Made by a program: the position numbers and the translations under genes. Below, in pieces: positions 28,386 to 39,308 of a stretch of 64,000 bases of DNA. Position 1 is the first letter of the stretch; each line of letters begins with the position of its first letter. Source of the stretch: Bradyrhizobium canariense (lineage in GTDB: Bacteria > Pseudomonadota > Alphaproteobacteria > Rhizobiales > Xanthobacteraceae); NCBI RefSeq assembly GCF_019402665.1, contig NZ_VSST01000039.1, forward strand, positions 59,949 to 123,948, written 5' to 3'. The notes under the pieces are model-generated. The model was given only the letters and a program-made list of their open reading frames with translations. It had not been told where the DNA came from and did not search any database.

Positions 28386-28425
28386 CTCCCAAAAAGCCAA
28401 CGGCCCGCCGCTCGGACGGGCCTGG
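28386..28425 (-). promoter_or_regulatory. Attenuator-like hairpin just before urc1
   Basis: On the minus strand a GGCCCG-N9-CGGGCC stem is followed by GTTGGCTTTTTGGGAG, i.e. a GC stem then five T, overlapping the ribosome-binding site of urc1. This looks like an intrinsic terminator or translational switch in the leader. The rest of the 378-bp gap to 28756 holds the diverging promoters; I see no named motif in it. Confidence 0.4.
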
Positions 28426-28756
28426 CTCTGCGGCGTTGCCGATGCGGTCACCGGCGACGCAATCCAACATATTGTAGCGGCCAGCCACGACAGACAAGTT
28501 AATCGTGCTGCGCAGGGCAGGCGGCTTGCGGCCAAATCCCCATCATCACCGAGCCAGCAGGGGCTGCGTGAGAGCCACGCTACCGCACGGGCCGACCCCG
28601 GTGAGATCGCTGTAAGTCGATGAAGTAATTATATTTTTCGTGCTTTCAAGGGGGCGTGCACGGATGGTACGGCGGGCGTCGAGTTTCCGGACAAAACGTG
28701 TCATCAAACCAAACGTACAGATCGCCTTTGCCGTATCGCCTTCCTTGGAGACCGCC

Positions 28757-29884
<1,128 letters not shown>

Positions 29885-29900
29885 GGACGATACGCTTCAT

Positions 29901-29980
29901 CCGTCATTGCGAGCGCAGCGAAGCAATCCAGAATCTTTCCGCGGACAGTCTGGATTGCTTCGCTGCGCTCGCAATGACGG
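29901..29980. repeat. Palindromic intergenic repeat, family A (copy 2)
   Basis: CCGTCATTGCGAGCGCAGCG and CGCTGCGCTCGCAATGACGG, a near-perfect palindrome with inner AAGCAATCCAG/CTGGATTGCTT. Lies between converging genes. Confidence 0.9.
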
Positions 29981-29996
29981 GTAGAGATGAGACTGA

Positions 29997-30812
29997 TTAC
30001 TCCTTCAGATCGTTCACACGCCTCACCCACACGCGCACATCGGCGAGCACGTCGGGCAGCGCCGCCTTGACCTCCTGTACGGTCATGCCGGCCTTGATGC
30101 GGGGATCGTAGAGCAGGTTCAGGATGTACTGGTCGTAGACGTCGAAATAGCCCATCGAGACGTTGTCGTTGAACATGGTCCAGGGCACGCTCGCGGTGTC
30201 GTTGATCGGGCCGAGCGATTGCAGCAGCTCCTCATAGGCGCAGTCGAGGAAGGTGAAATCGCCGTTGTCGACCGTGAGAATGACGTCGGAATGCTCGATC
30301 TCGAAATTGTCGTTCTTGCGGAAGCCGGACAGGCATTGCGGATCGAGCGAGGTGCGGATCTCGCGGGCCTTCTCCGCACCGTAGAAGCTCGAGATGGTGC
30401 GGAACAGATCGCGGTCGCGCACGAGCTTCACCCGCACATTCGCCGCCTCGCTGCTGTCGATCATGGCGATGTCGAGATGCTGCACGTGCTTGCCGATGTC
30501 GGCCACGACTTTTGCGAGCTGCGCCTTGCGGTCGGCGCGGTCGCTCTCGGCGAACACGCGCACCGGCCCGTCAAACTTGCGGATGCGGTCGACACGACCG
30601 GCAAGGTGATATTCGGCGCCGAACGCCGTCTTCAGAAAGCCATCGACGATCTCGCCGTCGGTAAAGCTCTTCTTCTCGGCGCGCTGACGCGAGACGATCG
30701 CGGGCAATTCCCCCGCGACGGCGATGGTAGCGGTGTCAGGGGCAAACGCGACGGTGGCGAGCGCCAGCAGGGCGATGCGAAAGCCGGACGAAGGCGGGGC
30801 TAATGCGCTCAT
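29997..30812 (-). CDS. Exported DUF2927-like protein
   Basis: 271 residues with a signal peptide (residues 1-33, cleaved near AVAG-EL). The body has the DUF2927 layout: an early helix (ELVDGFLKTAFG-like), DGPVRVFAESD, and the C-terminal PWTMFNDNVSMGYFDVYDQY. Function unknown; the family is often called a zinc-metallopeptidase-like or gliding-associated exported domain without direct proof. Confidence 0.65.
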   Translation of the reverse strand: MSALAPPSSGFRIALLALATVAFAPDTATIAVAGELPAIVSRQRAEKKSFTDGEIVDGFLKTAFGAEYHLAGRVDRIRKFDGPVRVFAESDRADRKAQLAKVVADIGKHVQHLDIAMIDSSEAANVRVKLVRDRDLFRTISSFYGAEKAREIRTSLDPQCLSGFRKNDNFEIEHSDVILTVDNGDFTFLDCAYEELLQSLGPINDTASVPWTMFNDNVSMGYFDVYDQYILNLLYDPRIKAGMTVQEVKAALPDVLADVRVWVRRVNDLKE

Positions 30813-30881
30813 TGCCAAGCGACGCTGCCGTATTCGCGTCGCGCGCACAAGACCGCATATCCACGCGCCCGTCGGTTCCTG

Positions 30882-31460
30882 CTAGTTGTTCAGCACGACC
30901 ACGGTGGTGCCGACTCCGACGCGGCCGTAGAGGTCGGTTACGTCGTCGTTGGTCATGCGGAAGCAGCCCGAGGACACCGCCTGGCCGATCGTCTCCGGCT
31001 CGTTGGAGCCGTGGATGCGGTAGAGCGTCGAGCCCAGATACATTGCGCGCGCGCCGAGCGGATTCTCGACACCGCCCTTCATGTGGCGCGGCAGGTCCGG
31101 CCGGCGGGCCAGCATCTGCGACGGCGGCGTCCAGTCCGGCCATTCCTTCTTGGCGGTGATCCTGTGCACGCCGCCCCAGCGGAAGCCGTCGCGGCCGACA
31201 CCGATGCCGTAGCGCAGGGCCTGGCCGTTCTGGAGCACCAGATAGAGCCGGCGCTCCGAGGTGTTCACCACGATCGTGCCGGGGGCGTAATTGCCGTTGT
31301 ACATGACGGTGGTGCGGGGGACCGGGCTCGAGCCGCCGCGGAAGAAATTCGGGCCGCCGCCCATGATGTCGCGCGAGTCGAACTCCTCGGCGAAGGCGCC
31401 GCCGGCGGTAGCCGTCAGCAGTGCGATGGCGGCAATCGGCGCGGCAAAATACCGGATCAT
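30882..31460 (-). CDS. L,D-transpeptidase (ErfK/YbiS family)
   Basis: 192 residues with a signal peptide (MIRYFAAPIAAIALLTATAG). The YkuD catalytic motif is HGSN followed by SSGCFRM, with the nucleophile cysteine near residue 168. Acts in the periplasm on peptidoglycan (3-3 cross-links) or on lipoprotein/outer-membrane protein attachment, a group abundant in Rhizobiales. Close to its upstream neighbour on the same strand (gap 69 bp). Confidence 0.92.
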   Translation of the reverse strand: MIRYFAAPIAAIALLTATAGGAFAEEFDSRDIMGGGPNFFRGGSSPVPRTTVMYNGNYAPGTIVVNTSERRLYLVLQNGQALRYGIGVGRDGFRWGGVHRITAKKEWPDWTPPSQMLARRPDLPRHMKGGVENPLGARAMYLGSTLYRIHGSNEPETIGQAVSSGCFRMTNDDVTDLYGRVGVGTTVVVLNN

Positions 31461-31724
31461 TGTTCCCCCAGCAAAAAATCGATTCAACTGAAGTTACAGG
31501 CCATATTTGCGGGCTTTCCGCAAGCCACGGCCCCGTGAGGGAGGCATCCTTAATGAAGGAAGTTACCAAATCGGCAACCGCGCCAGTTGGAAGAAAACGT
31601 TAGTCAAACCGGCGCATCGCTGCGCGGGGCAGGGCGGCGATGCCGGCTATTGCTTTGACGAGACGAGCGAACAATGATTGATCGGACGGATTGTTGGAAC
31701 ATTGCCGGTTGCGGGAGCTGACGG

Positions 31725-33272
31725 ATGAACGGTGCGGAAAGTCTGGTGCGGACGATGGTCAAGGGCGGGGTCGACGTCTGCTTCTCCAACCCCGGCACCT
31801 CCGAGATGCATTTTGTCGCAGCGCTCGACCGCGTGCCCGGCATGCGTTGCGTGCTCGGCCTGTTCGAAGGCGTGGTGACCGGCGCCGCCGACGGCTATTT
31901 CCGCATGAAGGGCACGCCGGCCTCGACGCTGCTGCATCTCGGTCCCGGCCTCGCCAACGGCCTTGCCAATCTGCACAACGCCAAGAAGGCGAATTCCGGC
32001 ATCGTCAACATCGTCGGCCAGCATGCCGTCTACCACATCGGCTACAACGCGCCGCTGACCTCCGACATCGAGGGCCTGGCCCGGCCGATGTCGTCCTGGG
32101 TCCGCACCTCGCCGGACTCCAAATCGGTCGCCGCCGACGGCGCCGCGGCGATCGCCGCCGCCAAGAGCGCGCCGCCGCAGATCGCGACCCTGATCTTGCC
32201 CGCCGACACCGCCTGGAACGAAGCGGACGGCATCGCCGAGGTTCCGGCCGAGCAGCAGCGCGCGAGCTATTCGCCGCAGGCGGTCGAGCAGGCCGCAAAA
32301 ATCCTGCACGGCGACGGCGAGGGCACGCTGCTGCTGATGACCGGCAGTGCGCTGAGCGAGCAGGGCCTGGCGCTGGCCGAGCGCATCGCCGCCAGGACCG
32401 GCTGCACCGTGATGGGCCCGACCTTCCGTCCGAGAATGGCGCGCGGCCGCGGCCGCTTCTCGATCGATCGCATCCACTACGTGATCGACAACGCGCTGCA
32501 GATGCTGGCGAGGTTCCGTCACATCGTGCTGGTCGAGTCCGACGATCCCGTGGCGTTCTTCGCCTATCCGAACAAGCCGAGCATCCTCAAGCCCGAGGGC
32601 TGCGACGTGCATCGCATGACCTCCTGGGGTGAGAATTCGGTCGCAGCGCTGGAAGCGCTCGCCGGCGCGGTGAAGGCCAGCGCGAAGGACGTCAAGCCGC
32701 AGGCTTCGGCCGAACTGCTCAAGCCGACCGGCGCACTGACCCACGCCTCGATCGCCCAGTCGATCGCCTATGCGATTCCCGAGAACGCAATCCTGGTCGA
32801 CGAATCCCTCACCACCGGCCGCGCCTTCTTCCCGCCGACGGCGGCGGCTGCTCCGCACGACTGGCTCCAGAACATGGGCGGCTCGATCGGCTTCTCGACG
32901 CCGCTCTCGATCGGTGCCGCGATCGCCTGCCCGGACCGCAAGGTGATCTGCATGGTCGGCGACGGCAGCGCGATGTACACGATCCAGTCGCTGTGGACGC
33001 AGGCGCGCGAAAATCTCAACATCGTCACCATCGTGTTCGCCAATCGCATCTACCAGATCCTGCGCGGCGAGTTCGACAATGTCGGCGCCGGCGAGCCCGG
33101 CCAGCGCGCCAACGACATGCTGCGGCTCGACCGGCCGACGCTGGATTTCGTGGCGCTGGCCAAGGGCATGGGCGTCCCCGGCCGCGCCGTCACCAACGCG
33201 GACGAATTCAACAAGGCGCTGGCCGAAGCCGTCGCCGAGCCCGGGCCGCGGCTGATCGAAGTCCAGATGTAG
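31725..33272 (+). CDS. Acetolactate-synthase-like ThDP enzyme
   Basis: 515 residues. ThDP Glu in LGLFEGVVTGAADGYF, cofactor motif GDGSAMYTIQSLW to FANRIYQ. It lacks the long FAD domain and partner small-subunit gene of true acetolactate synthase and belongs to the 'acetolactate synthase large subunit-like' group of unknown substrate. Unrelated to the MdlC-like protein at 11501 except through the superfamily. Confidence 0.85.
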   Translation: MNGAESLVRTMVKGGVDVCFSNPGTSEMHFVAALDRVPGMRCVLGLFEGVVTGAADGYFRMKGTPASTLLHLGPGLANGLANLHNAKKANSGIVNIVGQHAVYHIGYNAPLTSDIEGLARPMSSWVRTSPDSKSVAADGAAAIAAAKSAPPQIATLILPADTAWNEADGIAEVPAEQQRASYSPQAVEQAAKILHGDGEGTLLLMTGSALSEQGLALAERIAARTGCTVMGPTFRPRMARGRGRFSIDRIHYVIDNALQMLARFRHIVLVESDDPVAFFAYPNKPSILKPEGCDVHRMTSWGENSVAALEALAGAVKASAKDVKPQASAELLKPTGALTHASIAQSIAYAIPENAILVDESLTTGRAFFPPTAAAAPHDWLQNMGGSIGFSTPLSIGAAIACPDRKVICMVGDGSAMYTIQSLWTQARENLNIVTIVFANRIYQILRGEFDNVGAGEPGQRANDMLRLDRPTLDFVALAKGMGVPGRAVTNADEFNKALAEAVAEPGPRLIEVQM

Positions 33273-33300
33273 GTCTGGTCGATCGCGCCGCGAATTCCGG

Positions 33301-33406
33301 CCTCATCCTGAGGAGCCCGCGTGCGCGGGCGTCTCGAAGGATGGTGACAGGCGGGATACGGGCCTTCATGGTTCGAGACGCGCGTTCCGCGCTCCTCACC
33401 ATGAGG
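33301..33406. repeat. Palindromic intergenic repeat, family B (copy 2)
   Basis: CCTCATCCTGAGGAGCCCGC and GCGCTCCTCACCATGAGG ends with CGTCTCGAAGGATG/GGTTCGAGACGCG inside. Same family as 17561-17662. Confidence 0.85.
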
Positions 33407-33453
33407 GTCCGGTGACGGCGCATCGGAATGCGCGTGATGAGCCGGGGGGCAAG

Positions 33454-33972
33454 ATGCAGACCGAGCTGAACAAGGTGATCGCGGCGCTCCGGGATTTCTA
33501 CGCCCACGAAGCCTTCCTGTTCGCGAAGGACATCGGCGAGCGTGCCATCACGCACCGCTTCGCCGTGTATCTGGAGAAGCAATTCTCCGGCTGGTCGGTC
33601 GATTGCAACTACGACCGGCTCGGCGAACGCACGCTGCATCTGCCGCACGGCACCATCATCTCGACCGACGATCACCTGGGCAAGTCGATCTATCCTGACG
33701 TCGTCGTGCATCAGCGCGAGATCCCGAACAATTTGCTCACGGTGGAGATCCGCAAGGCGAGCAATCACACCGCGCTCGACCACGACCAGCACAAGCTGAT
33801 GGCGCTGACCGATGCGCATGTCTGGTTCGCCTTTTGGATCGGCATGCTGCTGGTGCTGGACAAGGACAATGTGACGATCTCGGAAGTCTATGTCGGCGGC
33901 GTCCTCGATCAGCCGCTGTCGCGCTGGTTCGCGACGCGGCTGGAGGAGATCGGCCTGCGGGCTGCGCGGTAA
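33454..33972 (+). CDS. Nuclease-fold-like hypothetical protein
   Basis: 172 residues from the ATG preceded by GGGGGG. The middle reads SIYPDVVVHQREIPNNLLTV followed by EIRKAS, a layout (D, then E-x-K-like on the next strand) reminiscent of PD-(D/E)XK enzymes, with an upstream Glu in GERAITHRF. No partner genes. It is in the backbone, not the island. Family not recognised; the nuclease idea is an inference from motif spacing. Confidence 0.5.
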   Translation: MQTELNKVIAALRDFYAHEAFLFAKDIGERAITHRFAVYLEKQFSGWSVDCNYDRLGERTLHLPHGTIISTDDHLGKSIYPDVVVHQREIPNNLLTVEIRKASNHTALDHDQHKLMALTDAHVWFAFWIGMLLVLDKDNVTISEVYVGGVLDQPLSRWFATRLEEIGLRAAR

Positions 33973-34017
33973 CCAGCGCGCCGAGATTGTCGCCTTCAAT
34001 TCAGCTATTGCTTTGAG

Positions 34018-34584
34018 TCATAACCCAAGCGCGATCTCGGCCCATTTCAGCATGCGGTCGCTATTAAGGAATGACAGCACCGCCGGCTCCAGTGACGCGG
34101 TCGCGCCCGGTGCGAGCAAAGCCGTCGCGGCGACCATGTCGCAGCGTTGATTGAAGGCGAGTGAGAGCGCGGCCTTGGGGTTCCCCTCGACGCGATATGC
34201 CCTGCTGCGGCCGCGCATCGGACCGACGACGATCTCTCGGCCGGCAGCCGTCGGCGTTGCCTTCCCAATCAGCGCCAGGTCGCCCATCTGTTCGAGGTCG
34301 CCGTCGTCGGCAACGCCGGTGGCGCAATTGCAAAAGCCGAGCTTGGGGCGAACGTAGAGCAGGACCTCGCCGCCGCAATCTTCGGCCTTGCAGCGAAACG
34401 CCTTTCCTTTCCCCCAGGGATCCGCGCCGAAAGGCCAGTCGATTTCCGTCCACACCGGGCGGACCTCGCCGGAGGCCGCTGTTGCGCGTGCCGGTTCGCC
34501 GGATCGCGATATCCAGAGCGCTGCGGCTGCGCAGAGCAGCGCAGTGGCTGCGCTGATTGCAACGAATTTGCTTGTCAGGCACAT
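34018..34584 (-). CDS. Exported hypothetical protein
   Basis: 188 residues with a signal/anchor helix (FVAISAATALLCAAAALWI) and four cysteines in the mature part (FRCKAEDC, GFCNC) that may form disulfides. No family recognised. Preceded on the same strand by the TPR protein gene (22-bp gap), so probably its operon partner. Confidence 0.6.
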   Translation of the reverse strand: MCLTSKFVAISAATALLCAAAALWISRSGEPARATAASGEVRPVWTEIDWPFGADPWGKGKAFRCKAEDCGGEVLLYVRPKLGFCNCATGVADDGDLEQMGDLALIGKATPTAAGREIVVGPMRGRSRAYRVEGNPKAALSLAFNQRCDMVAATALLAPGATASLEPAVLSFLNSDRMLKWAEIALGL

Positions 34585-34606
34585 GGAAGCTGCCGCGGCA
34601 CCTTTG

Positions 34607-36208
34607 CTAATTCTGAGCCATCAACTTTCGTGCGGCCGCGAGGTCCTCCCGCGATGAGTCGCCATTTCTCGCCGTTTCGACGACTTTGGCGTAGTACTGG
34701 CGGGCCTTCACAGCATCCCCCGCTTTCTCGGCCGCGTGAGCGGCGCCGATGGTCGCGCCAAATCGGTTCGGCTCCTTGCGCATGGTGCTTTCGAACGCGA
34801 CCAATGCCTCCGTCGCCATGCCGCGTTCGAGCAGCATGGTCCCGTAAAGCTCGCGTGCGGGAGCAAGCGGACCCGGCGTCACGATGGATTTTTCGGTCTT
34901 GTCTTCGGCATCGGCGGCAAGGCGCATCGCTTCCAGCGCATCCGCCTGTTTTCCCTGAGCGTTGAGCTGCCAGGCTGTGGCGACCTGCCGCTGAATGTCC
35001 ACGATTTCGGTCCAATAGGCGTCCTTGTCCTGCTGCAGCTTGTCCCGCAACTCCGCCAGCTTGGCGATGTCCGCCGCTGCAGCGTCTGCATTGCCGGAGC
35101 GCGCGGCGCCAAGGGCGCGAGCGAAATAGGTGATCGCATCGACATAGGCAAACCGGCTCGGCTCGACTTTCAGCGCGGCAGCGCCCTGCCAATCACCGCG
35201 TTCGACCATATAGCGCGCCTGGCTGGCCGCTATCGCGTAGGGTCCGGCGCGGACAGCCGGCGCATAGCCCGTGGTCGCAATCATATCCGCGATGACCTCG
35301 CTGGCTCGGCTGTCCTGCGCAAGCTGGAGCAGGGCGTAGACCATATAGTCGTCGGCATGCAGCTGCTCGCTCGGGTCCTTGCCCTCCTTGGCAGCCTTGG
35401 CGGAACGGCTATTGGCGTCGATGGATTCGTTCCAGTAGCCGACGCGCGTGAAAATGTGCGACGGCATATGCAAGGCGTGCGGTGCCGCCGGCGCGATCTC
35501 GGAATAACGCTTGGCAGCGTCGAGTCCTTGCTCTGCGATCGCCGGATAGTCATAGAGATGGATCAGGTAATGCGCGACGCCGGGATGCCGCGGCTGGCGC
35601 TTGAAGATCGGCTCCAGGATAGCAGCGCCCTTGAGCTGGTTGGCATAGGTCTTGTCGTTTGGTGACGCCGTGACATTCAGCGTGATGGCGTAGGCGATCT
35701 GCGCCTCGTCATCATCGGGATAGCGCGCGGCGACGGCTTCGGTTGCCTTGAGATAGGCCTGCGCCCGCTGGCCAAACGTCGTCTTTTCGTCGCCCGAATA
35801 GAAGGCCAGCAGCGCGTCGATATAGTCGCGTTCGCGTTCGCTCTTGGCGCCGAGTGCCTTGGCCTTCTGCAGCGCGACAAGGCCTGCGGTAAGGTTTTCC
35901 TTTGGCGCGGGAAAATGCGGATTGTACAGCAGGCTCAGGGCAATGCCCCAATAGGCGATCGCGCATTCCGGATCGGCCTGCAGCGTCTCCTCGAAAATCT
36001 CTTTTGCGGGCCGGTACCAGAACGAGTGCTGATAACGCATCCCGCGATCGAAGCGGCGCTGCGCCACCTCGTTGCAGGAGGTCTGGAAGTGCACCTTGCC
36101 AAATTGCTCATCGGTCCCGTCCTCCGCGCGTGCGGCAGGCGTGCCGAAAATCGAACCCAGAGCAGCGAGGGCGAGAAGTGAGACGGTTCTCAAGGCAAGC
36201 GCGCGCAT
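34607..36208 (-). CDS. Exported TPR-repeat protein
   Basis: 533 residues with a signal peptide (residues 1-28, ending ARAE). Helical repeats through the body show TPR spacing (YRPAKEIFEETLQADPECAIAY, KARQYYAKVVETARNG). Related large TPR proteins are widespread in alphaproteobacteria without assigned function. Starts upstream of the small exported protein; probable two-gene unit. Confidence 0.72.
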   Translation of the reverse strand: MRALALRTVSLLALAALGSIFGTPAARAEDGTDEQFGKVHFQTSCNEVAQRRFDRGMRYQHSFWYRPAKEIFEETLQADPECAIAYWGIALSLLYNPHFPAPKENLTAGLVALQKAKALGAKSERERDYIDALLAFYSGDEKTTFGQRAQAYLKATEAVAARYPDDDEAQIAYAITLNVTASPNDKTYANQLKGAAILEPIFKRQPRHPGVAHYLIHLYDYPAIAEQGLDAAKRYSEIAPAAPHALHMPSHIFTRVGYWNESIDANSRSAKAAKEGKDPSEQLHADDYMVYALLQLAQDSRASEVIADMIATTGYAPAVRAGPYAIAASQARYMVERGDWQGAAALKVEPSRFAYVDAITYFARALGAARSGNADAAAADIAKLAELRDKLQQDKDAYWTEIVDIQRQVATAWQLNAQGKQADALEAMRLAADAEDKTEKSIVTPGPLAPARELYGTMLLERGMATEALVAFESTMRKEPNRFGATIGAAHAAEKAGDAVKARQYYAKVVETARNGDSSREDLAAARKLMAQN

Positions 36209-36421
36209 CGGCCCCTCCGTTTCTGTTCAGAATAAATTTGGTCAGATGGCGCCGATAAAACCGAGAGCGCCGAAGTTCGTACTGCTGAGACGGGCAATGG
36301 CAATTGTCTTGCTGAAGGATTTCTCCATTCGCGATGCGAGTCAATAAGAAGCGGACGGATTTGCGTTAGGGAAGCACGCCTGCCAGGATCCATCCGCCCG
36401 CCCGTCGAGGCGAGTGGGCCA

Positions 36422-36450
36422 CAAGGCCGCTCGCACGACGAGCGGCCTTG
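36422..36450 (-). terminator. Perfect 12-bp-stem hairpin after the peroxidase gene
   Basis: CAAGGCCGCTCG-N5-CGAGCGGCCTTG lies 20 bp beyond the peroxidase stop. The stem is strong but the T-run is missing, so it may be a rho-assisted terminator or mRNA 3'-end stabiliser. Confidence 0.5.
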
Positions 36451-36470
36451 CATCATAGTCCCTCACCCGC

Positions 36471-38006
36471 TCAATGCAGCGGATCGCCCTGGCCGAGCGC
36501 GTAGGCGACGAGGTCTTTGAGCGCGAAGCCGGAGCCGGTCACCGGCGTCCATTGCGGGTCGAGCGACAGCACGGAGGAATTATCTCCGAACATCATGCCG
36601 AGGAAGACCTCGGCGACGATGCGACCGCCGACCGGTCCGAGCTGCGGTGTCCTAACCGTGGCGGGCCCACCAGTGGCTGAGATTGCCATGTCGGTCGCGT
36701 TTTGCCGCGCCTCGGCGAGGATGTAGGCCCACAGCGGGCAGTTGCCGGCGAACACGCCGTTCGCGATGCTCGCGATCTTGACTTGCGGATCGCCCGCGCC
36801 GGGCTCGTCGACGGCCTTGCCGATGATGATCTCGTCGTCGCTCAGCGGCGTCAGGTTCATCGCCCTGGCGACGGCCTGGCCCGACGGCAGTCCGAGCCGC
36901 CAGCTGCGCTCGAGATTGCGCAGCGCCAGCGACGCCGGATTGGAGGCGACTTCCGGGGGCAGCTTGCGCAGCGGGTCCACCAGCGAGGCATCGATGCGAT
37001 AGGCGAACTGCAGCCGCCTCTTGTTGTCGGGATTGGTGTCGTCGTCCTCGACGCCATAGGGGCGCGTGTCGAGATCGATGAAGCGGCCCCAATCCATGGC
37101 GCGTCCCGGTCCCATCGCACGGAAGCCGGTCAGTGCGTTTTGGTCGGGATTGTTGGGATCGGGGAAGATCTGCAGCAGCATGTTGGCCGCGTCGTTCAGC
37201 CGGTAGCCGGGGCGGATCATGGAGTGCCCGAGCCGGTAGGCCGCGACCGAAAATTCCACCGGCATGAACGGATAGGTCTTCCAATGGTAGTACGCGAGCT
37301 TGCTGCGGTCGTATTGACCTGCGGTCTTGAGCTCGTCCAGCACGCTGGCGTGGACGATGCGCGGCAGGAAGTCGTTCAGCACCACGTACTGATAGTGGAA
37401 TCGAACGCGCTGCTGCACGTCTTCGAACGACAGGCTGTCATTGTCGTCGACCATGCGGTTGTGAAAGCGCAGCATCAAGGCCTGGAATTGCGAGACGATG
37501 CTGTTCTCGTCGTTGCGGGGATCGCCGATCAGCGCGCGGCCCTTGAAGCGCGGCAAATCGACTGCATCGGCCACGCCGGCGCCCGTGACCTTCTCGCCGA
37601 GCCGGAACTTGATCCCGTCATACATGTAGGGCTGGTCGTTCGGACCGCGGCCGTAGAGATTGTCCATGTCGAGCGATGGCGTGCGGAAATCGACGAGCCC
37701 GTCGGGATCCTGCTGCTTGGTCAGCGAACTGACCGGATCGAAGGTGATGTCGTGGTCGATGAACTGGCCGAAATAAGTGTAAAGCGAGGGAATGCCGCTC
37801 TCTTCCCCGTCCGGCCCGTCCTTCGGCCCGTCGAAATCGGCGACCATCTTGTCGGCCAGCGCCGACAGGTTTGCGAAATTGTCGGAATCGTTCGGGCCGA
37901 ATTTGGCCGGTGCGAGCTTGCGGAACATGCGGCCGAAGCGGCCTTGCGAAAGCGGCGAACGCGTTGCGTTCAGACCGCGCGGAACAATTGCGTGGCGGCT
38001 GCTCAT
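36471..38006 (-). CDS. Heme peroxidase of the animal-peroxidase superfamily
   Basis: 511 residues. Distal His region FGQFIDHDITFD with the Ca-binding Asp, proximal His in AAYRLGHSMIRPGY, and RFHNRMVD. No signal peptide is visible, unlike eukaryotic relatives. Bacterial members oxidise halides or phenolics with hydrogen peroxide; the substrate here is unknown. Single gene, flanked by spacers of 262 and 325 bp. Confidence 0.88.
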   Translation of the reverse strand: MSSRHAIVPRGLNATRSPLSQGRFGRMFRKLAPAKFGPNDSDNFANLSALADKMVADFDGPKDGPDGEESGIPSLYTYFGQFIDHDITFDPVSSLTKQQDPDGLVDFRTPSLDMDNLYGRGPNDQPYMYDGIKFRLGEKVTGAGVADAVDLPRFKGRALIGDPRNDENSIVSQFQALMLRFHNRMVDDNDSLSFEDVQQRVRFHYQYVVLNDFLPRIVHASVLDELKTAGQYDRSKLAYYHWKTYPFMPVEFSVAAYRLGHSMIRPGYRLNDAANMLLQIFPDPNNPDQNALTGFRAMGPGRAMDWGRFIDLDTRPYGVEDDDTNPDNKRRLQFAYRIDASLVDPLRKLPPEVASNPASLALRNLERSWRLGLPSGQAVARAMNLTPLSDDEIIIGKAVDEPGAGDPQVKIASIANGVFAGNCPLWAYILAEARQNATDMAISATGGPATVRTPQLGPVGGRIVAEVFLGMMFGDNSSVLSLDPQWTPVTGSGFALKDLVAYALGQGDPLH

Positions 38007-38331
38007 TGAAACACCTTCCTGAAAAGTCGAATGAAACAGATCGGGCTAAAGTTTCTCGCGCTCGGGTTTGCAGCCTAGGCGCGATCACGCCTGCCACGAG
38101 CGAGATGGATCACAATTGCCCGGCATCGAAATTTTCGGAAGGTGCGCCTTGCCCGCAAGCCGCGGCTGCGCATCGCGAATTTCCTCCGTGGCGATGACGG
38201 ATAACATTCTCGTCATCGACGGACGCAGGCGGCTTCGCACAGTTTCAATTCGTCGGGGCGTCGGCGAAGCGGATCGGCTTCACGTAGAAATTGTAGCGGC
38301 GCGCGCGTCATGCGCGCACGCCGCCAATTCG
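38007..38331. other. Gene-free spacer upstream of the peroxidase
   Basis: 325 bp with no convincing reading frame. It holds the peroxidase promoter region and, near 38296-38325, an alternating GC-rich imperfect hairpin (GCGGCGCGCG/GCGCACGCCGC) that could terminate the small DUF3551 gene. Confidence 0.5.
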
Positions 38332-38565
38332 TCAGTAGTCGCGCTGCTGCGAGAACGCGTAGCGCGGGTTGATGCCGCAATAAGACGATGTGCCGGAGGC
38401 GGTGGCGAGGCACTGCTGATAGCTGGCGAACTGGCAATTGCCGGGGTAACCCCACGAGCGGCCCTGGATGCAATATCGATCGTTCGCAGGATGTGCCTGG
38501 GCGGCCGGGGATGCTACGGCGAGCAGGGCCGCGAGCGATGCGAGAGTGAGGATGGTGCGACGCAT
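38332..38565 (-). CDS. DUF3551 small exported protein
   Basis: 77 residues: signal peptide (RRTILTLASLAALLAVASPA), then a short cysteine-containing domain (RYCIQGRSWGYPGNCQF, SYQQCLATASG). This Cys pattern and size define DUF3551, a family expanded in Bradyrhizobium; function unknown. Confidence 0.85.
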   Translation of the reverse strand: MRRTILTLASLAALLAVASPAAQAHPANDRYCIQGRSWGYPGNCQFASYQQCLATASGTSSYCGINPRYAFSQQRDY

Positions 38566-38819
38566 GTCAGTCTCCTTCGAGAGCGAGTGGGTGGGAATGT
38601 CAGCGAGCCTGGCTCGTCTGTTGCGCAGTCATGCCTGTATTGGTGTCGGCGGAATGCCTTGCGTTCGCGACAGGGCACATCATGACGCAGCCTGCCGCCA
38701 GCAATGTGATCTCGGCCACAGTTCACGATGGGGTTCGGGCCTATCGTGAACGGACTTGCACGCGTCGATCCCGGAGAACTACGCTTGCCTTATTCGGATC
38801 AGGTATTTTGGAGGTTCTG

Positions 38820-39158
38820 ATGCAGAAATCATACTTGCTGGCTGCGACAGCAGCGCTGGCGCTTCTCATGCAGACACCGCTCGCGTTGGCGCAGGGCGCA
38901 CCAGCCGCCGCCGGAACCGCGGCGCCTGCGACGACAACCGCCGCGCCGGCAGCGACGACGACCGCGCCGACTGCAGCCAACGACGCTTCCAGCCAGCCGA
39001 CCGACTCCAAAAAGAGTGCGTCGAAAAAGCCGGCGAAGAAGAAGATGACGCGGCAGCAGGAGATCGATCACTCGGTCGACAGCGGCACGGTGCCCGCGCG
39101 CTACCGCAGCTCGGTGCCCAAGCAGTACCAGCAATACATTCCGTTCGATAAGCAGTGA
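38820..39158 (+). CDS. Exported Ala/Thr/Pro-rich and Lys-rich protein
   Basis: 112 residues after a strong GGAGGT site. Signal peptide (residues 1-25), a low-complexity Ala-Pro-Thr linker, a Lys-rich patch (KKSASKKPAKKK) and a conserved tail (EIDHSVDSGTVPARYRS). Probably a small periplasmic protein that binds an anionic partner; no function known. Confidence 0.7.
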   Translation: MQKSYLLAATAALALLMQTPLALAQGAPAAAGTAAPATTTAAPAATTTAPTAANDASSQPTDSKKSASKKPAKKKMTRQQEIDHSVDSGTVPARYRSSVPKQYQQYIPFDKQ

Positions 39159-39308
39159 CGGATCGCACGGCGGCGCGGCGTGATCGGGCATCGCACCGCC
39201 GGTGCCATCGCGTCAAAATAGGACCTTGGCCGGGCGGAATCCGGCCATACATCCCCAGTGGCGGTCCGCGCGAGCGGTGCTAGAGTAGGCCGAAGCCTAG
39301 GGGGAGTA

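Noticed and set aside
36702..38009. A 435-codon plus-strand frame
   Set aside because: Exactly antisense to the heme peroxidase, whose own motifs are complete.
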